Source: Clostridioides sp. (GTDB lineage Bacteria; Bacillota; Clostridia; Peptostreptococcales; Peptostreptococcaceae). Taken from it: DNA of 6,708 nt. Below are positions 1-6,708 of the stretch, piece by piece (positions within the stretch are counted from its first letter, which is position 1; every line of letters starts with the position of its first letter). The position numbers and the translations under genes were made by a program. The stretch is from positions 1-6,708 of the forward strand of contig JAISUA010000153.1 of NCBI GenBank assembly GCA_031272305.1, given 5' to 3'. A model generated the notes under the pieces. The model had not been told where the DNA came from, ran no database searches, and was given only the letters and a program-made list of their open reading frames with translations.

Positions 1-1264
1 TGCAAACAAAGTTATTACTAATCAAAATGAACTTGTTAATAATTTTAATATTGTAAGTGGAGATCAATTTGAAAACAAGCAAAATATTATTGACGAAAAT
101 AAAACATTTGATGATAGTGAATTTGTTAATAATAAAGATAGAGTATCTAAGAAGATAACGACAAAAGATATTGTGATAATTTGTCCTTCTAACATTGATA
201 TTTTTTATAACAGATTGAGAGAAAATCTTAAAAAAATAAGTATGTTATACAACAATGAGAAAATAATAAAATATCCTTATGCAAATGTCTTATTCACAGC
301 ATGTTGTATTTTTTGCAAAAAAACTTCATTTATAAATGAAGAAGAATACATCAACTTTGTACAAGTACTTTTAGAAGTAAACCATATTAGAGCAAAAAAA
401 ATATTTAAAGAAACATTAAAAAAAAATAAAAACTCTAATGAATATAGTAAAGTAGGAAATTTAAAAAATTCAGTTGAATATAGACAAGCAGATATGTCAA
501 AGCAAGAAATAGAATATAGACAAGCAGATATGTCAAGGCAAGAAATAGAATATAGACAAGCAAATATATCAAAGCAAGAAATAGAATATAAAAAAGCAGA
601 TGATTCAAAAGAAAGAATTGAACATATCCAAATAGAAAGATTAAGAGAGATATTTAATTATATAAAGAAATTTAGAAATTCATCTACAACCATATATGAA
701 TTTATGACTAAATTTTATATAGAATATATGTTGAACCTTGAATTTGGAAAAGAAAATGTTAAATTTTGCAAACAAATAATATTTGAAAGCATGGATTATA
801 CTGATCAGATTCATAGTTTAGAATGGGATAAACACAAGACTAAAGAAGAAATTTTCATAGAAGTATATAAATCTGTTCTATCTAACGATATTTCAAAATT
901 TAATGTTGATGAATTGATAGATAGTGATAATATTTTGATTTGTACTCCTAGTGCATTTGTGAACCATAAAATATCAAGACCAATAAGAATTTTAGTAGAC
1001 TTATCTTCGAATAATTGGACTGATAAAATTGAGAAAGAACTCACAAATAAGGTTGCATTCGTGGAAAATTTCGATGAGAAACCTTTTACCAAAGAAATGG
1101 AAAATGATTATATAATAAGCGATATTTTGGATTTGACATATGAGATTTTAGATGGAGCAGAGAGTATATACTCTTTTCAAAGTGAGTATTCAATCAATGG
1201 ATTCGTTCAAAGTAGTGTGATGAGCACAGTATTTCAAAGAATATATGACAAAAATCAAAAATAA
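1..1264 (+). CDS. Divergent SF1 (UvrD-like) helicase-related protein, C-terminal part, 5' end outside window
   Basis: The frame is open from position 2 to the TAA at 1262-1264, so the gene begins before the window; a GTG at 173 is an internal codon, not a credible start, since it lacks a ribosome binding site and the frame is open upstream. The first ~50 visible residues are an Asn/Asp/Glu-rich linker. The segment KDIVIICPSN (from about 164) resembles the opening of helicase domain 2A in UvrD/AddA proteins, followed by a helical 2B-like region interrupted by a 12-residue repeat (476-619). Near the end, ILICTPSAFVNHK followed by RILVDLSSNNW (932-1018) sits where motif V would be. The last ~80 residues occupy the motif VI position but lack the usual TRA arginine-finger signature. 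The ATP-binding half is not visible. The next gene is a full helicase, suggesting a paired, perhaps catalytically weak partner, as AddB is to AddA. The family assignment is from remembered sequence patterns and is moderate; the reading frame is secure. Confidence 0.7.
   Translation, partial: ANKVITNQNELVNNFNIVSGDQFENKQNIIDENKTFDDSEFVNNKDRVSKKITTKDIVIICPSNIDIFYNRLRENLKKISMLYNNEKIIKYPYANVLFTACCIFCKKTSFINEEEYINFVQVLLEVNHIRAKKIFKETLKKNKNSNEYSKVGNLKNSVEYRQADMSKQEIEYRQADMSRQEIEYRQANISKQEIEYKKADDSKERIEHIQIERLREIFNYIKKFRNSSTTIYEFMTKFYIEYMLNLEFGKENVKFCKQIIFESMDYTDQIHSLEWDKHKTKEEIFIEVYKSVLSNDISKFNVDELIDSDNILICTPSAFVNHKISRPIRILVDLSSNNWTDKIEKELTNKVAFVENFDEKPFTKEMENDYIISDILDLTYEILDGAESIYSFQSEYSINGFVQSSVMSTVFQRIYDKNQK
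476..619 (+). repeat. 36-base in-frame tandem repeat (12 residues), about four copies
   Basis: Units lie at 476-511, 512-547, 548-583 and a degenerate one at 584-619. Each encodes a version of EYRQADMSKQEI. Units 1 and 2 differ by one base and units 1 and 3 by two, so the expansion is recent. The flanking 440-475 (EYSKVGNLKNSV) and 620-652 (EHIQIERLREI) look like older, decayed units. The repeat is highly charged, probably helical, and lies in the middle of the helicase-like protein's 2B region, so it is likely a surface insertion. There are no spacers, so it is not a CRISPR array. Confidence 0.95.
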
Positions 1265-1281
1265 TAAATAAAAATAGTAAG

Positions 1282-1319
1282 ACTTTCATCATTAGATTTT
1301 ATTTCAAGTGGTGATAAGT
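1282..1319 (+). other. Weak imperfect hairpin in the gap after the first gene
   Basis: ACTTTCATCA (1282-1291) can pair with TGGTGATAAGT (1309-1319), giving a stem of about ten pairs with one G-U pair and one bulged T around a 17-base loop. The only T-run nearby (1336-1342) is about 16 bases downstream, so this does not look like an intrinsic terminator. The remainder of the 1265-1386 gap is AT-rich with no gene and no convincing promoter. It may be chance. Confidence 0.2.
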
Positions 1320-1370
1320 GAATATAAAAAATAAAGTTTTTTGAGTGTTTGAACATAAATAAAAGTAAAA

Positions 1371-1379
1371 AGAGGTGAG
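1371..1379 (+). promoter_or_regulatory. Ribosome binding site deciding the helicase start
   Basis: AGAGGTGAG matches the anti-Shine-Dalgarno sequence well and ends 7 bases before ATG 1387. The in-frame GTG at 1375 lies inside this site and cannot be the start it serves, so ATG 1387 is preferred. Confidence 0.85.
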
Positions 1380-1386
1380 AAATCAA

Positions 1387-3855
1387 ATGAAAATAATATA
1401 TAGAAAAGATCAGTTTCCTATTATGCAGTACGAATCAGGGACAATGGCAATTCCAGCTGTGCCAGGAGCAGGAAAAACATTTATAGTTACGAATCTCGTT
1501 GCAAAACTTATTTTAGAGAATATGATTGATGGTAAAAAAATTTTGATTCTCACTTACATGAATAGTGCTGCTAACAATTTCAAAGGAAGAATAAAAAAAA
1601 TACTAGAAGAAACACACTCAAATTCTGAAATTATGAACAAAATTCTTGATAATTCATATTCAAGCATTAAAAATTCATATGAAGTGATGACAATACATTC
1701 TCTAGCTATAAAAATAATCAAAGAAAATCCTGAAAGTGTTATGTTGTCTGATGATTTTAATATAGCAGACGATCTTCAGAAGAATATAATTTTAAACAGT
1801 TGTATAGAAAAATTTATCTTAAATAATGGAGAAAATATTTTTAATGATTTCTTGATAGAACAAAAAAACGCAAATAGTCAAAGAAAAAGTTTAGAGCAGT
1901 TTCAAAAAGATTTTTTTGGAATTGTAGGAAATGCAATCAGCCAGTTAAAATTCAATACAATAACTCCAGAAAAATTGGAATATTACTTTGAAGTCATAAA
2001 TGAAGAAAAATCAAAATCAGATTTGAACGAAGTTAACTCAATAAATGAAGAAAAATCAAAATCATATTTGCATGAGATAAATGCAGAAAAAATGAAGCGA
2101 AATGGTTTGGAATTTTTGAAAATAGTATATCCAATCTATTTAGAATATGAAAAAAAATTAAAAATAAACGGTCTTTTAGACTATGATGATATTTTGATTT
2201 TAGCGGTAGAAGTATTGGAAAAAGATACGAAACTTCGAAAGAAATTTCAAGATAAATATAGATATATATTTGAAGATGAGTGTCAAGATTCTAATAAAAT
2301 TCAAGGTAAAATAATAAAAATATTATCAGAAAATAACAATAATCTTGTTAGAGTTGGAGATATAAATCAAAGCATAACAGGAACATTTTCATCTTCTGAT
2401 CCAAAGCTTTTCAGAAAATTTATTGAGGAGTCTGATTATTGCTATCGAATGAACATGGCAAACAGAAGTAGTGAAGATATAATTGATATAGCGAATCATC
2501 TTGTAGAGTTTGTAAATAAAAACTTTAGTCAAAAAGAAAGTAGAGATGCACTTGATTATATGAAAATAGAGCCAGTTGAAAAAGGAAAAGGATATAAAGA
2601 AAATCCTGTCACAGACTCATATTATATAAATACAAAAACGTATTTAACATGGCAAGAGGAAGTTGAGCGAACAGTTAAGTATGCAAAAGGAATAAATAAA
2701 AAGTTTCCAGATAAAACTATAGGAATTTTAGTTCCGTTTAATTCGCATATAGCTGCTATTGCAGAAGAAATGAATAAAAACAATATGATTTTCGAAGAAT
2801 TAGGCTCAAATTCGGCAAAGAAAAGAAAAATAATAGATAATATAAGTCAAATTATTGATTTTATAATAAATTGCGACGATACAGATAAGCTATTAAATAA
2901 TATTTTAAGTGAAATATTTCTGAAAGATATAGAAAATCAAAACAAGGAAAAGATAATATCTTCTCTCAAAGAATTAAATTTAAACACAGAAGAAATTATC
3001 TACGGAAGCGAAGAAGTTTACAAAAGTATTCAAAAAAAAATAAATGATAAATATTTATATAATTTATTTATTAAATTTGTTTCAAAAATGAAAGATATAC
3101 TTAGTATAAACAGACTTAGATTTGATACACTTGTTCTAAGTATAGGAAATTTAATTGAAGAAGATATTTTTCAAAAGGCAATAGTAGATTATATTGCATT
3201 TTATATTCAGTTGATGTCGATAGATAAAAAAAATCTTTCCTTGTTAGACATATATAATTTGCTTGTTGATAAAAAAAATAAAGTTTTTACATTTATCCTT
3301 GATGTTGTTTATGAAAAAGATGGATATGAGCCAAAGGCAGGTAGTGTAACAATTTGTAACTATCACAAGTCGAAAGGTCTTGAATGGGATTGCGTATTTC
3401 TACTTGGTCTTACAAAATATTATTTCCCAGACAATATTTACGACAAAATACAGGGAGAAAAATGGTTTTTAAAAGAAAATTATAAGAATCCAATAGCGAA
3501 AATAAAGTGCGAAATAGATACAATTTTGTCGTACGAAAAAAAGAAAAAAATAAATGAGCTGGAATTTGAATTTAAAAACGAAATTAATAAGTTGCAATAT
3601 GAAGAAATATGTGAACTAAATCAATCAAATAACGAAGAAAAAAGTGAAAAAAATTATTTGATTGATGAGAGAATAAGCATAATAAATGAAAAAATAAGAC
3701 TTTTATATGTTGGAATAACAAGAGCAAAAGATATGCTTATAATGTCGTACAGTGCTTTTTCAAGAAAAGAAGATGTAAATAACTCTAAGAGAAAACAAGA
3801 AGCATCTGAATTTTTCACAGAAATATCAGAATTTGTAGCGAAAAAGAAGATGTAA
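1387..3855 (+). CDS. UvrD/AddA-type SF1 ATP-dependent DNA helicase, no nuclease domain
   Basis: The 822-residue protein carries the full superfamily 1A motif set: Q-motif region (Q9) and Walker A PGAGKT (26-31), motif Ia LTYMNSAA (55-62), TIHS (102-105), LDYDD (264-268), Walker B/motif II DECQD (297-301), motif III GDINQS (324-329), NRSS (359-362), motif V HKSKGLEWD (660-668) and motif VI YVGITRAK with the arginine finger at about 779. It should therefore be an active ATP-driven 3'-5' DNA translocase. It ends shortly after motif VI, so it lacks the C-terminal nuclease of AddA/RecB; the nuclease is encoded by the next gene, a natural partner. ATG 1387 is chosen over GTG 1375 because of the ribosome binding site at 1371-1379. 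Oddities: a 15-residue duplication at residues 204-233 in domain 1B, and a duplicated, frame-disrupted 3' end. It could be labelled pcrA/uvrD by automated pipelines, but the context argues for an end-processing complex rather than housekeeping PcrA. Confidence 0.9.
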   Translation: MKIIYRKDQFPIMQYESGTMAIPAVPGAGKTFIVTNLVAKLILENMIDGKKILILTYMNSAANNFKGRIKKILEETHSNSEIMNKILDNSYSSIKNSYEVMTIHSLAIKIIKENPESVMLSDDFNIADDLQKNIILNSCIEKFILNNGENIFNDFLIEQKNANSQRKSLEQFQKDFFGIVGNAISQLKFNTITPEKLEYYFEVINEEKSKSDLNEVNSINEEKSKSYLHEINAEKMKRNGLEFLKIVYPIYLEYEKKLKINGLLDYDDILILAVEVLEKDTKLRKKFQDKYRYIFEDECQDSNKIQGKIIKILSENNNNLVRVGDINQSITGTFSSSDPKLFRKFIEESDYCYRMNMANRSSEDIIDIANHLVEFVNKNFSQKESRDALDYMKIEPVEKGKGYKENPVTDSYYINTKTYLTWQEEVERTVKYAKGINKKFPDKTIGILVPFNSHIAAIAEEMNKNNMIFEELGSNSAKKRKIIDNISQIIDFIINCDDTDKLLNNILSEIFLKDIENQNKEKIISSLKELNLNTEEIIYGSEEVYKSIQKKINDKYLYNLFIKFVSKMKDILSINRLRFDTLVLSIGNLIEEDIFQKAIVDYIAFYIQLMSIDKKNLSLLDIYNLLVDKKNKVFTFILDVVYEKDGYEPKAGSVTICNYHKSKGLEWDCVFLLGLTKYYFPDNIYDKIQGEKWFLKENYKNPIAKIKCEIDTILSYEKKKKINELEFEFKNEINKLQYEEICELNQSNNEEKSEKNYLIDERISIINEKIRLLYVGITRAKDMLIMSYSAFSRKEDVNNSKRKQEASEFFTEISEFVAKKKM
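1996..2085 (+). repeat. 45-base in-frame tandem duplication (15 residues) in the helicase
   Basis: Copies at 1996-2040 and 2041-2085 encode INEEKSKSDLNEVNS and INEEKSKSYLHEINA. The first 24 bases are identical and the whole differs at 8 of 45 positions. The repeat lies between motifs I and II, in a charged loop just before the conserved LDYDD segment, so it is probably a tolerated linker insertion. Confidence 0.9.
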
Positions 3856-3917
3856 ATAACTCTAAGAGAAAACAAGAAGCATCTGAATTTTTTCACAGAA
3901 ATATCAGAATTTGTAGC
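3765..3917 (+). repeat. Imperfect ~77/78-base tandem duplication across the helicase stop codon
   Basis: Copy 1 (3765-3839) encodes the current C-terminus (EDVNNSKRKQEASEF and on). Copy 2 (3842-3917) is nearly identical, but its T-run has six Ts (3888-3893) against five in copy 1 (3811-3815), so the copy offset is 77 before it and 78 after. At the end of copy 1, GTAGCG stands where copy 2 has GTAGCAG, one A fewer. The junction lies in GAAAA-type tracts shared by both ends, consistent with slippage. Copy 1 runs into copy 2 out of frame and stops at 3853-3855. Confidence 0.95.
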
Positions 3918-3942
3918 AGAAAAAAAGCTATTAAAACAATAA
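3842..3942 (+). other. Detached former 3' end of the helicase gene
   Basis: After the six-T run, copy 2 is back in the helicase frame and reads on as ISEFVAEKKLLKQ to a TAA at 3940-3942. This is most simply the original end of the helicase gene, now cut off by the stop at 3853-3855. Correcting one missing A near 3840 and one extra T at 3888-3893 would join everything into one frame of about 851 codons. The present product loses only this non-motif tail, so helicase function is probably little affected. A sequencing or assembly error is an alternative explanation. Confidence 0.7.
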
Positions 3943-3976
3943 AACAAAAAAATGAAAGGAAAAATAATAAAAGATG

Positions 3977-3983
3977 AAAGGAG
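3977..3983 (+). promoter_or_regulatory. Ribosome binding site of the nuclease gene
   Basis: AAAGGAG lies 9 bases before ATG 3993. An in-frame TTG directly precedes that ATG, but ATG with this spacing is the better start. A second ATGAAAGGA about 25 bases upstream (3952-3960) has no long reading frame behind it. Confidence 0.8.
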
Positions 3984-3992
3984 ATAAATTTG

Positions 3993-4760
3993 ATGCTCAA
4001 AGATTTTTGTTACAGCCAAAATTCTCTAAATACATTTAAATCGTGTCCAATGAAATTTAAATATAAATATATCGACAAAATAAACTGGTTAAAAGATGAA
4101 TTAGATGAAAGAGAGTACTACGAAAATTTAAAAACAGGATTAGATTTTCATCTTTTATGTGAGAGGTATTTTTTTGGGACAGAAGAAGGTGTACAATATT
4201 TAAGTGAGGAGAATAAAAAAAGAGCAGAAAACTTTTTAGAAAAAATAAAACAAGAAGTTCCTATTAAAAAAGAAAAAATATATAAGTCAGAGTACAGTTT
4301 GTACTGCAAAATAGATAAAAGTAAGATTCAAGCCAAATTCGATTTGGTAGTTATAGGAAATGATTCTATAGAAATTTGGGATTGGAAGACGGAACTTAAG
4401 CAGATTAATCGAAAAAATGCTGAAAATAGAATGCAAACTATAGTATATTTGTTCATCTGTACAGAAGTTATACCGAAAATTTACAATCTAGATATACCTT
4501 ATGAGAATATATCTATGAATTATTTTCAACCAGACTTTGAAGATTCAAGAATAAGAATAGAGTACAGCGAAGAAAAACATAAAAAAAATAGAGAAATAAT
4601 AAAAACATATATCAATAGCATTGAAAAATTAGATTTTATGTATAAGAATACGAAGCATTGTAAGTATTGTGAATTCAACAAACTTTGTAATTCAGAAAAA
4701 ATATACATATCAGGAGGTGGATTATGTCAGTTAGATTTATATTTGGAAGAGGAGGAATAG
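3993..4760 (+). CDS. Stand-alone Fe-S PD-(D/E)XK nuclease (AddB C-terminal/Cas4-like)
   Basis: The 255-residue protein opens with SQNSLNTFKSCPMKFKYKY, the usual start of RecB/AddB/Cas4-family nuclease domains. It has GLDFH with H53, a core with D117 in AKFDLVV, D130-x-K132 in IWDWKTE, and Q148-x3-Y152 (QTIVY): the H, D, D-x-K and Q-x3-Y metal-site and structural residues of the family. C18 plus C223, C226 and C232 (C-x2-C-x5-C) match the four-cysteine 4Fe-4S staple of AddB-type nucleases. It should be a metal-dependent DNA nuclease acting with the helicase just upstream, supplying the cutting activity that AddA/RecB carry in cis. The gene overlaps addB by 37 bases, implying one transcript and coupled translation. 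No cas genes surround it, so Cas4 is unlikely. The C-terminus ends in the acidic stretch QLDLYLEEEE, encoded within the overlap. Confidence 0.9.
   Translation: MLKDFCYSQNSLNTFKSCPMKFKYKYIDKINWLKDELDEREYYENLKTGLDFHLLCERYFFGTEEGVQYLSEENKKRAENFLEKIKQEVPIKKEKIYKSEYSLYCKIDKSKIQAKFDLVVIGNDSIEIWDWKTELKQINRKNAENRMQTIVYLFICTEVIPKIYNLDIPYENISMNYFQPDFEDSRIRIEYSEEKHKKNREIIKTYINSIEKLDFMYKNTKHCKYCEFNKLCNSEKIYISGGGLCQLDLYLEEEE
4712..4720 (+). promoter_or_regulatory. addB ribosome binding site inside the nuclease gene
   Basis: AGGAGGTGG is a near-perfect Shine-Dalgarno sequence 3-11 bases before ATG 4724. It lies wholly within the nuclease coding region, where it encodes part of SGGGL. This placement explains the glycine run and supports translational coupling of nuclease and AddB. 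Confidence 0.9.
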
Positions 4761-6708
4761 GCAAAACTTCATATATTTTAGAGGATATAAAGAGAAGAAC
4801 TCAAAATGATGAAAGAAGTCCTATTTTAATTATTGTTCCAGAGCAATATTCTTTTTCTATGGAGAAAAAAATCAGCAAACTTTTTACTGGAGATGTAAAA
4901 GACAAAAATCTAAGAACTAGAGTAATAACTTTTAATAGTTTAGGAAAGATAGTATTTTCTGAAGTTGGAGGACTTACGAAAGTAAATATTGATTCAAGTG
5001 GGAAAAATATAATAACATACAAATCTTTTTTGAATATATCAAACGAACTTGAATTTTTTTCAAAGAAAACTTCTAAGGCAGGTTTTGTAAATAAAATATC
5101 TGAAATTATTTACGAATTTAAGAAGTATAACGTCAATGTCGAAAAGTTAAAAGAATCACGCAAAGACATAGATGATGACATGTTAAACGCCAAATTAAAT
5201 GATATTGTAAAAATATATGAAGAATTTGAAAAGAATCTTCATGAAAATTATGTTGATTCTCAAGATACTTTGGAGTTGTTAGCAGAAAAAATTCATGAAA
5301 GCAAATCCTTAAGTTCTGCACATATATATATAGATGAATTCACAGGTTTTACGCCTAAGGAGTTTTCTGTATTGATGGAACTTATGAAAGTTGCTTCTGA
5401 AGTTGATATTACACTTACTCTGGACAATTGCGACAGTATAGAATATAATCCAACTGATGTTTTTTCTAGGACAAAGTCAACTTACAAAAGATTCGTTGAA
5501 CTTTGTAACGAGAACGGAATAAAAATATTAGAAAATATAAATTTGAACGATATATCATCAATAAATAGCAAAAATTCAGATTCAATTTATAAAGAAATAA
5601 ATAATAAATATATAAAGAATTTGAATGGCTATGAGATAAAGAGGTTTAAGGATAACAAAGAACTTATTCATTTAGAAAAAAATTATAATTTTTTCCCTCA
5701 GAAAGTGTACACTGAGAAGACGGAAAATATAAGGATAAAAGAGTTCAATGATTTGCACCAAGAAGTCGAAGAAACGGCTAAAGAAATATTATATCTAATA
5801 AAAAATAAAAATGTTAGATTTAAAGATATAACTGTATCTATGAGAGATTTGAATAGATATAATTTTTTGATAAAACAAGTTTTTGACGATTACAATATCC
5901 CATATTTTCTAGATGAAAAGAGAAATTCTATAAATAATCCAGTTGTTGTGTTATTAATATCATTGCTTGAGATGAAGCAACGAAATTATAGCTATGATGT
6001 TATGTTTACATATTTAAAGAGTGGTCTTATATCTATAGATGAAGAAGATATTAATTTAATCGAAAACTATGTTTTGGCCAACGGAATAAAGGGTAAGAAA
6101 TGGTTTCGTGATAATTGGGATTATAAATTATCTTACAAGAATGCTTTAAATGATGTAGATATGGAAAAAGAAGAAAATATCTTGAAATTGCAACGAATAA
6201 ATGAAATAAAAAATTCTATAACACGACCTATTATCAATTTTGAAAAAAAGATATATAATCGAAAAATAATAAAAAAACCTACACAAATTAGTTTGTTTGA
6301 AGAAAATGATGAAGATTCGAAAAATAAATCTTCTAAAAGTAAGAAAAGTACTGTAGAAGATATATGTAGATATTTGTATGAGTTTATGATTGAAACAAAG
6401 CTCGATGAAAAAATAGAATCGTTGATAGAAAAATTCTATGAAATTGGAGAAACTGAGCTTGCAAAGGAATACTCTCAAATTTGGGATATTGTCATAGATA
6501 TGTTAGATCAAATGGTCGAATTGATGGGTAATGAGATAATAACTCGTGATGAATTTACAAAATTGTTGAAAGTAGGATTTGAGGAACATAAATTAGCTAT
6601 AATACCTCCTTGCATAGATCAAGTACTTGTAAGTAGTGTAGATAGAATGAAGAATGATGAAACTAAATATTTGTATTTATTAGGTGTAAATGATGGAGTT
6701 TTTCCTCT
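4724..6708 (+). CDS. addB: AddB, subunit of the AddAB helicase-exonuclease (5' part, 661 codons, runs off window)
   Basis: AddB pairs with AddA to resect double-strand breaks for RecA-dependent repair; in studied Firmicutes it recognises Chi and its C-terminal Fe-S nuclease cuts one strand. The frame is open without a stop from ATG 4724 to the window end. The start is fixed by the AGGAGGTGG site and by the conserved N-terminus MSVRFIFGRGGIGKT, whose Walker A is G8-T15. Other AddB-like stretches are IIVPEQYSF (near residue 40), HIYIDEFTGFTPKEF (from 200) and, at the very end, VSSVDRM with LLGVNDGVFP (to 661). The family is usually about 1,100-1,200 residues, so the rest of the protein, including the nuclease and its cysteines, is outside the window; addA would be expected after it. 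A low-complexity Lys/Ser/Asp/Glu loop follows QISLF at residues 521-525. No internal frameshift was found on full translation. Confidence 0.95.
   Translation, partial: MSVRFIFGRGGIGKTSYILEDIKRRTQNDERSPILIIVPEQYSFSMEKKISKLFTGDVKDKNLRTRVITFNSLGKIVFSEVGGLTKVNIDSSGKNIITYKSFLNISNELEFFSKKTSKAGFVNKISEIIYEFKKYNVNVEKLKESRKDIDDDMLNAKLNDIVKIYEEFEKNLHENYVDSQDTLELLAEKIHESKSLSSAHIYIDEFTGFTPKEFSVLMELMKVASEVDITLTLDNCDSIEYNPTDVFSRTKSTYKRFVELCNENGIKILENINLNDISSINSKNSDSIYKEINNKYIKNLNGYEIKRFKDNKELIHLEKNYNFFPQKVYTEKTENIRIKEFNDLHQEVEETAKEILYLIKNKNVRFKDITVSMRDLNRYNFLIKQVFDDYNIPYFLDEKRNSINNPVVVLLISLLEMKQRNYSYDVMFTYLKSGLISIDEEDINLIENYVLANGIKGKKWFRDNWDYKLSYKNALNDVDMEKEENILKLQRINEIKNSITRPIINFEKKIYNRKIIKKPTQISLFEENDEDSKNKSSKSKKSTVEDICRYLYEFMIETKLDEKIESLIEKFYEIGETELAKEYSQIWDIVIDMLDQMVELMGNEIITRDEFTKLLKVGFEEHKLAIIPPCIDQVLVSSVDRMKNDETKYLYLLGVNDGVFP

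Noticed and set aside
476..619. 36-base repeats suggest a CRISPR array
   Set aside because: The units are contiguous with no spacers, stay in frame and encode a 12-residue protein repeat.
1341..1369. Possible promoter (TTGAGT as -35) before the helicase
   Set aside because: No good -10 box at the right spacing; AT-rich DNA gives many partial matches.
2202..2206. AGCGG, the Bacillus subtilis Chi sequence
   Set aside because: A five-base word noticed here inside a gene; the organism and its Chi sequence are unknown.
3952..3987. Eleven-codon open frame before the nuclease
   Set aside because: Too short, no clear ribosome binding site, and it overlaps the nuclease gene's own binding site.
3654..4019. 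Reverse-strand reading frame of 121 codons
   Set aside because: It spans the tandem duplication antisense to the helicase, has a Phe/Ile/Ser-rich composition typical of antisense AT-rich DNA, and resembles no family.
3993..4760. Cas4 assignment for the nuclease
   Set aside because: The fold and cysteines fit Cas4 as well, but there are no cas genes or CRISPR repeats, and the neighbours are helicase and addB.
6146..6478. Reverse-strand reading frame of 110 codons
   Set aside because: It is antisense to addB, extremely Phe/Ile/Tyr-rich, and has no ribosome binding site support; the same applies to the shorter reverse frames at 811-1092, 4526-4708, 4801-5022 and 5133-5321.

Overview
This is an AT-rich window (about a quarter G+C by eye, strong use of ATA, AGA and AAA codons). 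All genes lie on the + strand, with Gram-positive-type ribosome binding sites. The last gene is addB, typical of Bacillota. The best guess is a low-GC anaerobic Firmicute (Clostridia or Tissierellia type); the genus cannot be named from this sequence alone.

Layout: (1) positions 1-1264 hold the 3' part of a gene open from the window edge. Its product looks like the C-terminal (2A/2B) half of a divergent superfamily 1 helicase and carries a 12-residue tandem repeat. (2) A 122-base gap has no gene and one weak hairpin. (3) 1387-3855 is a complete UvrD/AddA-type SF1 helicase with all expected motifs but no nuclease domain. (4) 3856-3992 contains the second copy of an imperfect tandem duplication of the helicase 3' end, then the ribosome binding site of the next gene. 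(5) 3993-4760 is a stand-alone PD-(D/E)XK nuclease with the four cysteines of an Fe-S cluster, like the nuclease domain of AddB or Cas4. (6) 4724 to the window end is the first 661 codons of addB, overlapping the nuclease gene by 37 bases.

Working interpretation (inference): the first three genes form a three-part helicase/helicase-like/nuclease machine for processing DNA ends, laid out like an AddAB enzyme whose nuclease is a separate polypeptide. It lies directly upstream of, and probably is co-transcribed with, the conventional AddAB recombination enzyme.

A second theme is repeat expansion. Coding tandem duplications of 36, 45 and about 78 bases (all multiples of three) occur in the two helicase-like genes. 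The 78-base one appears to have been broken by two single-base indels that together would restore the frame. No RNA genes, CRISPR arrays, insertion sequences or convincing terminators were seen.
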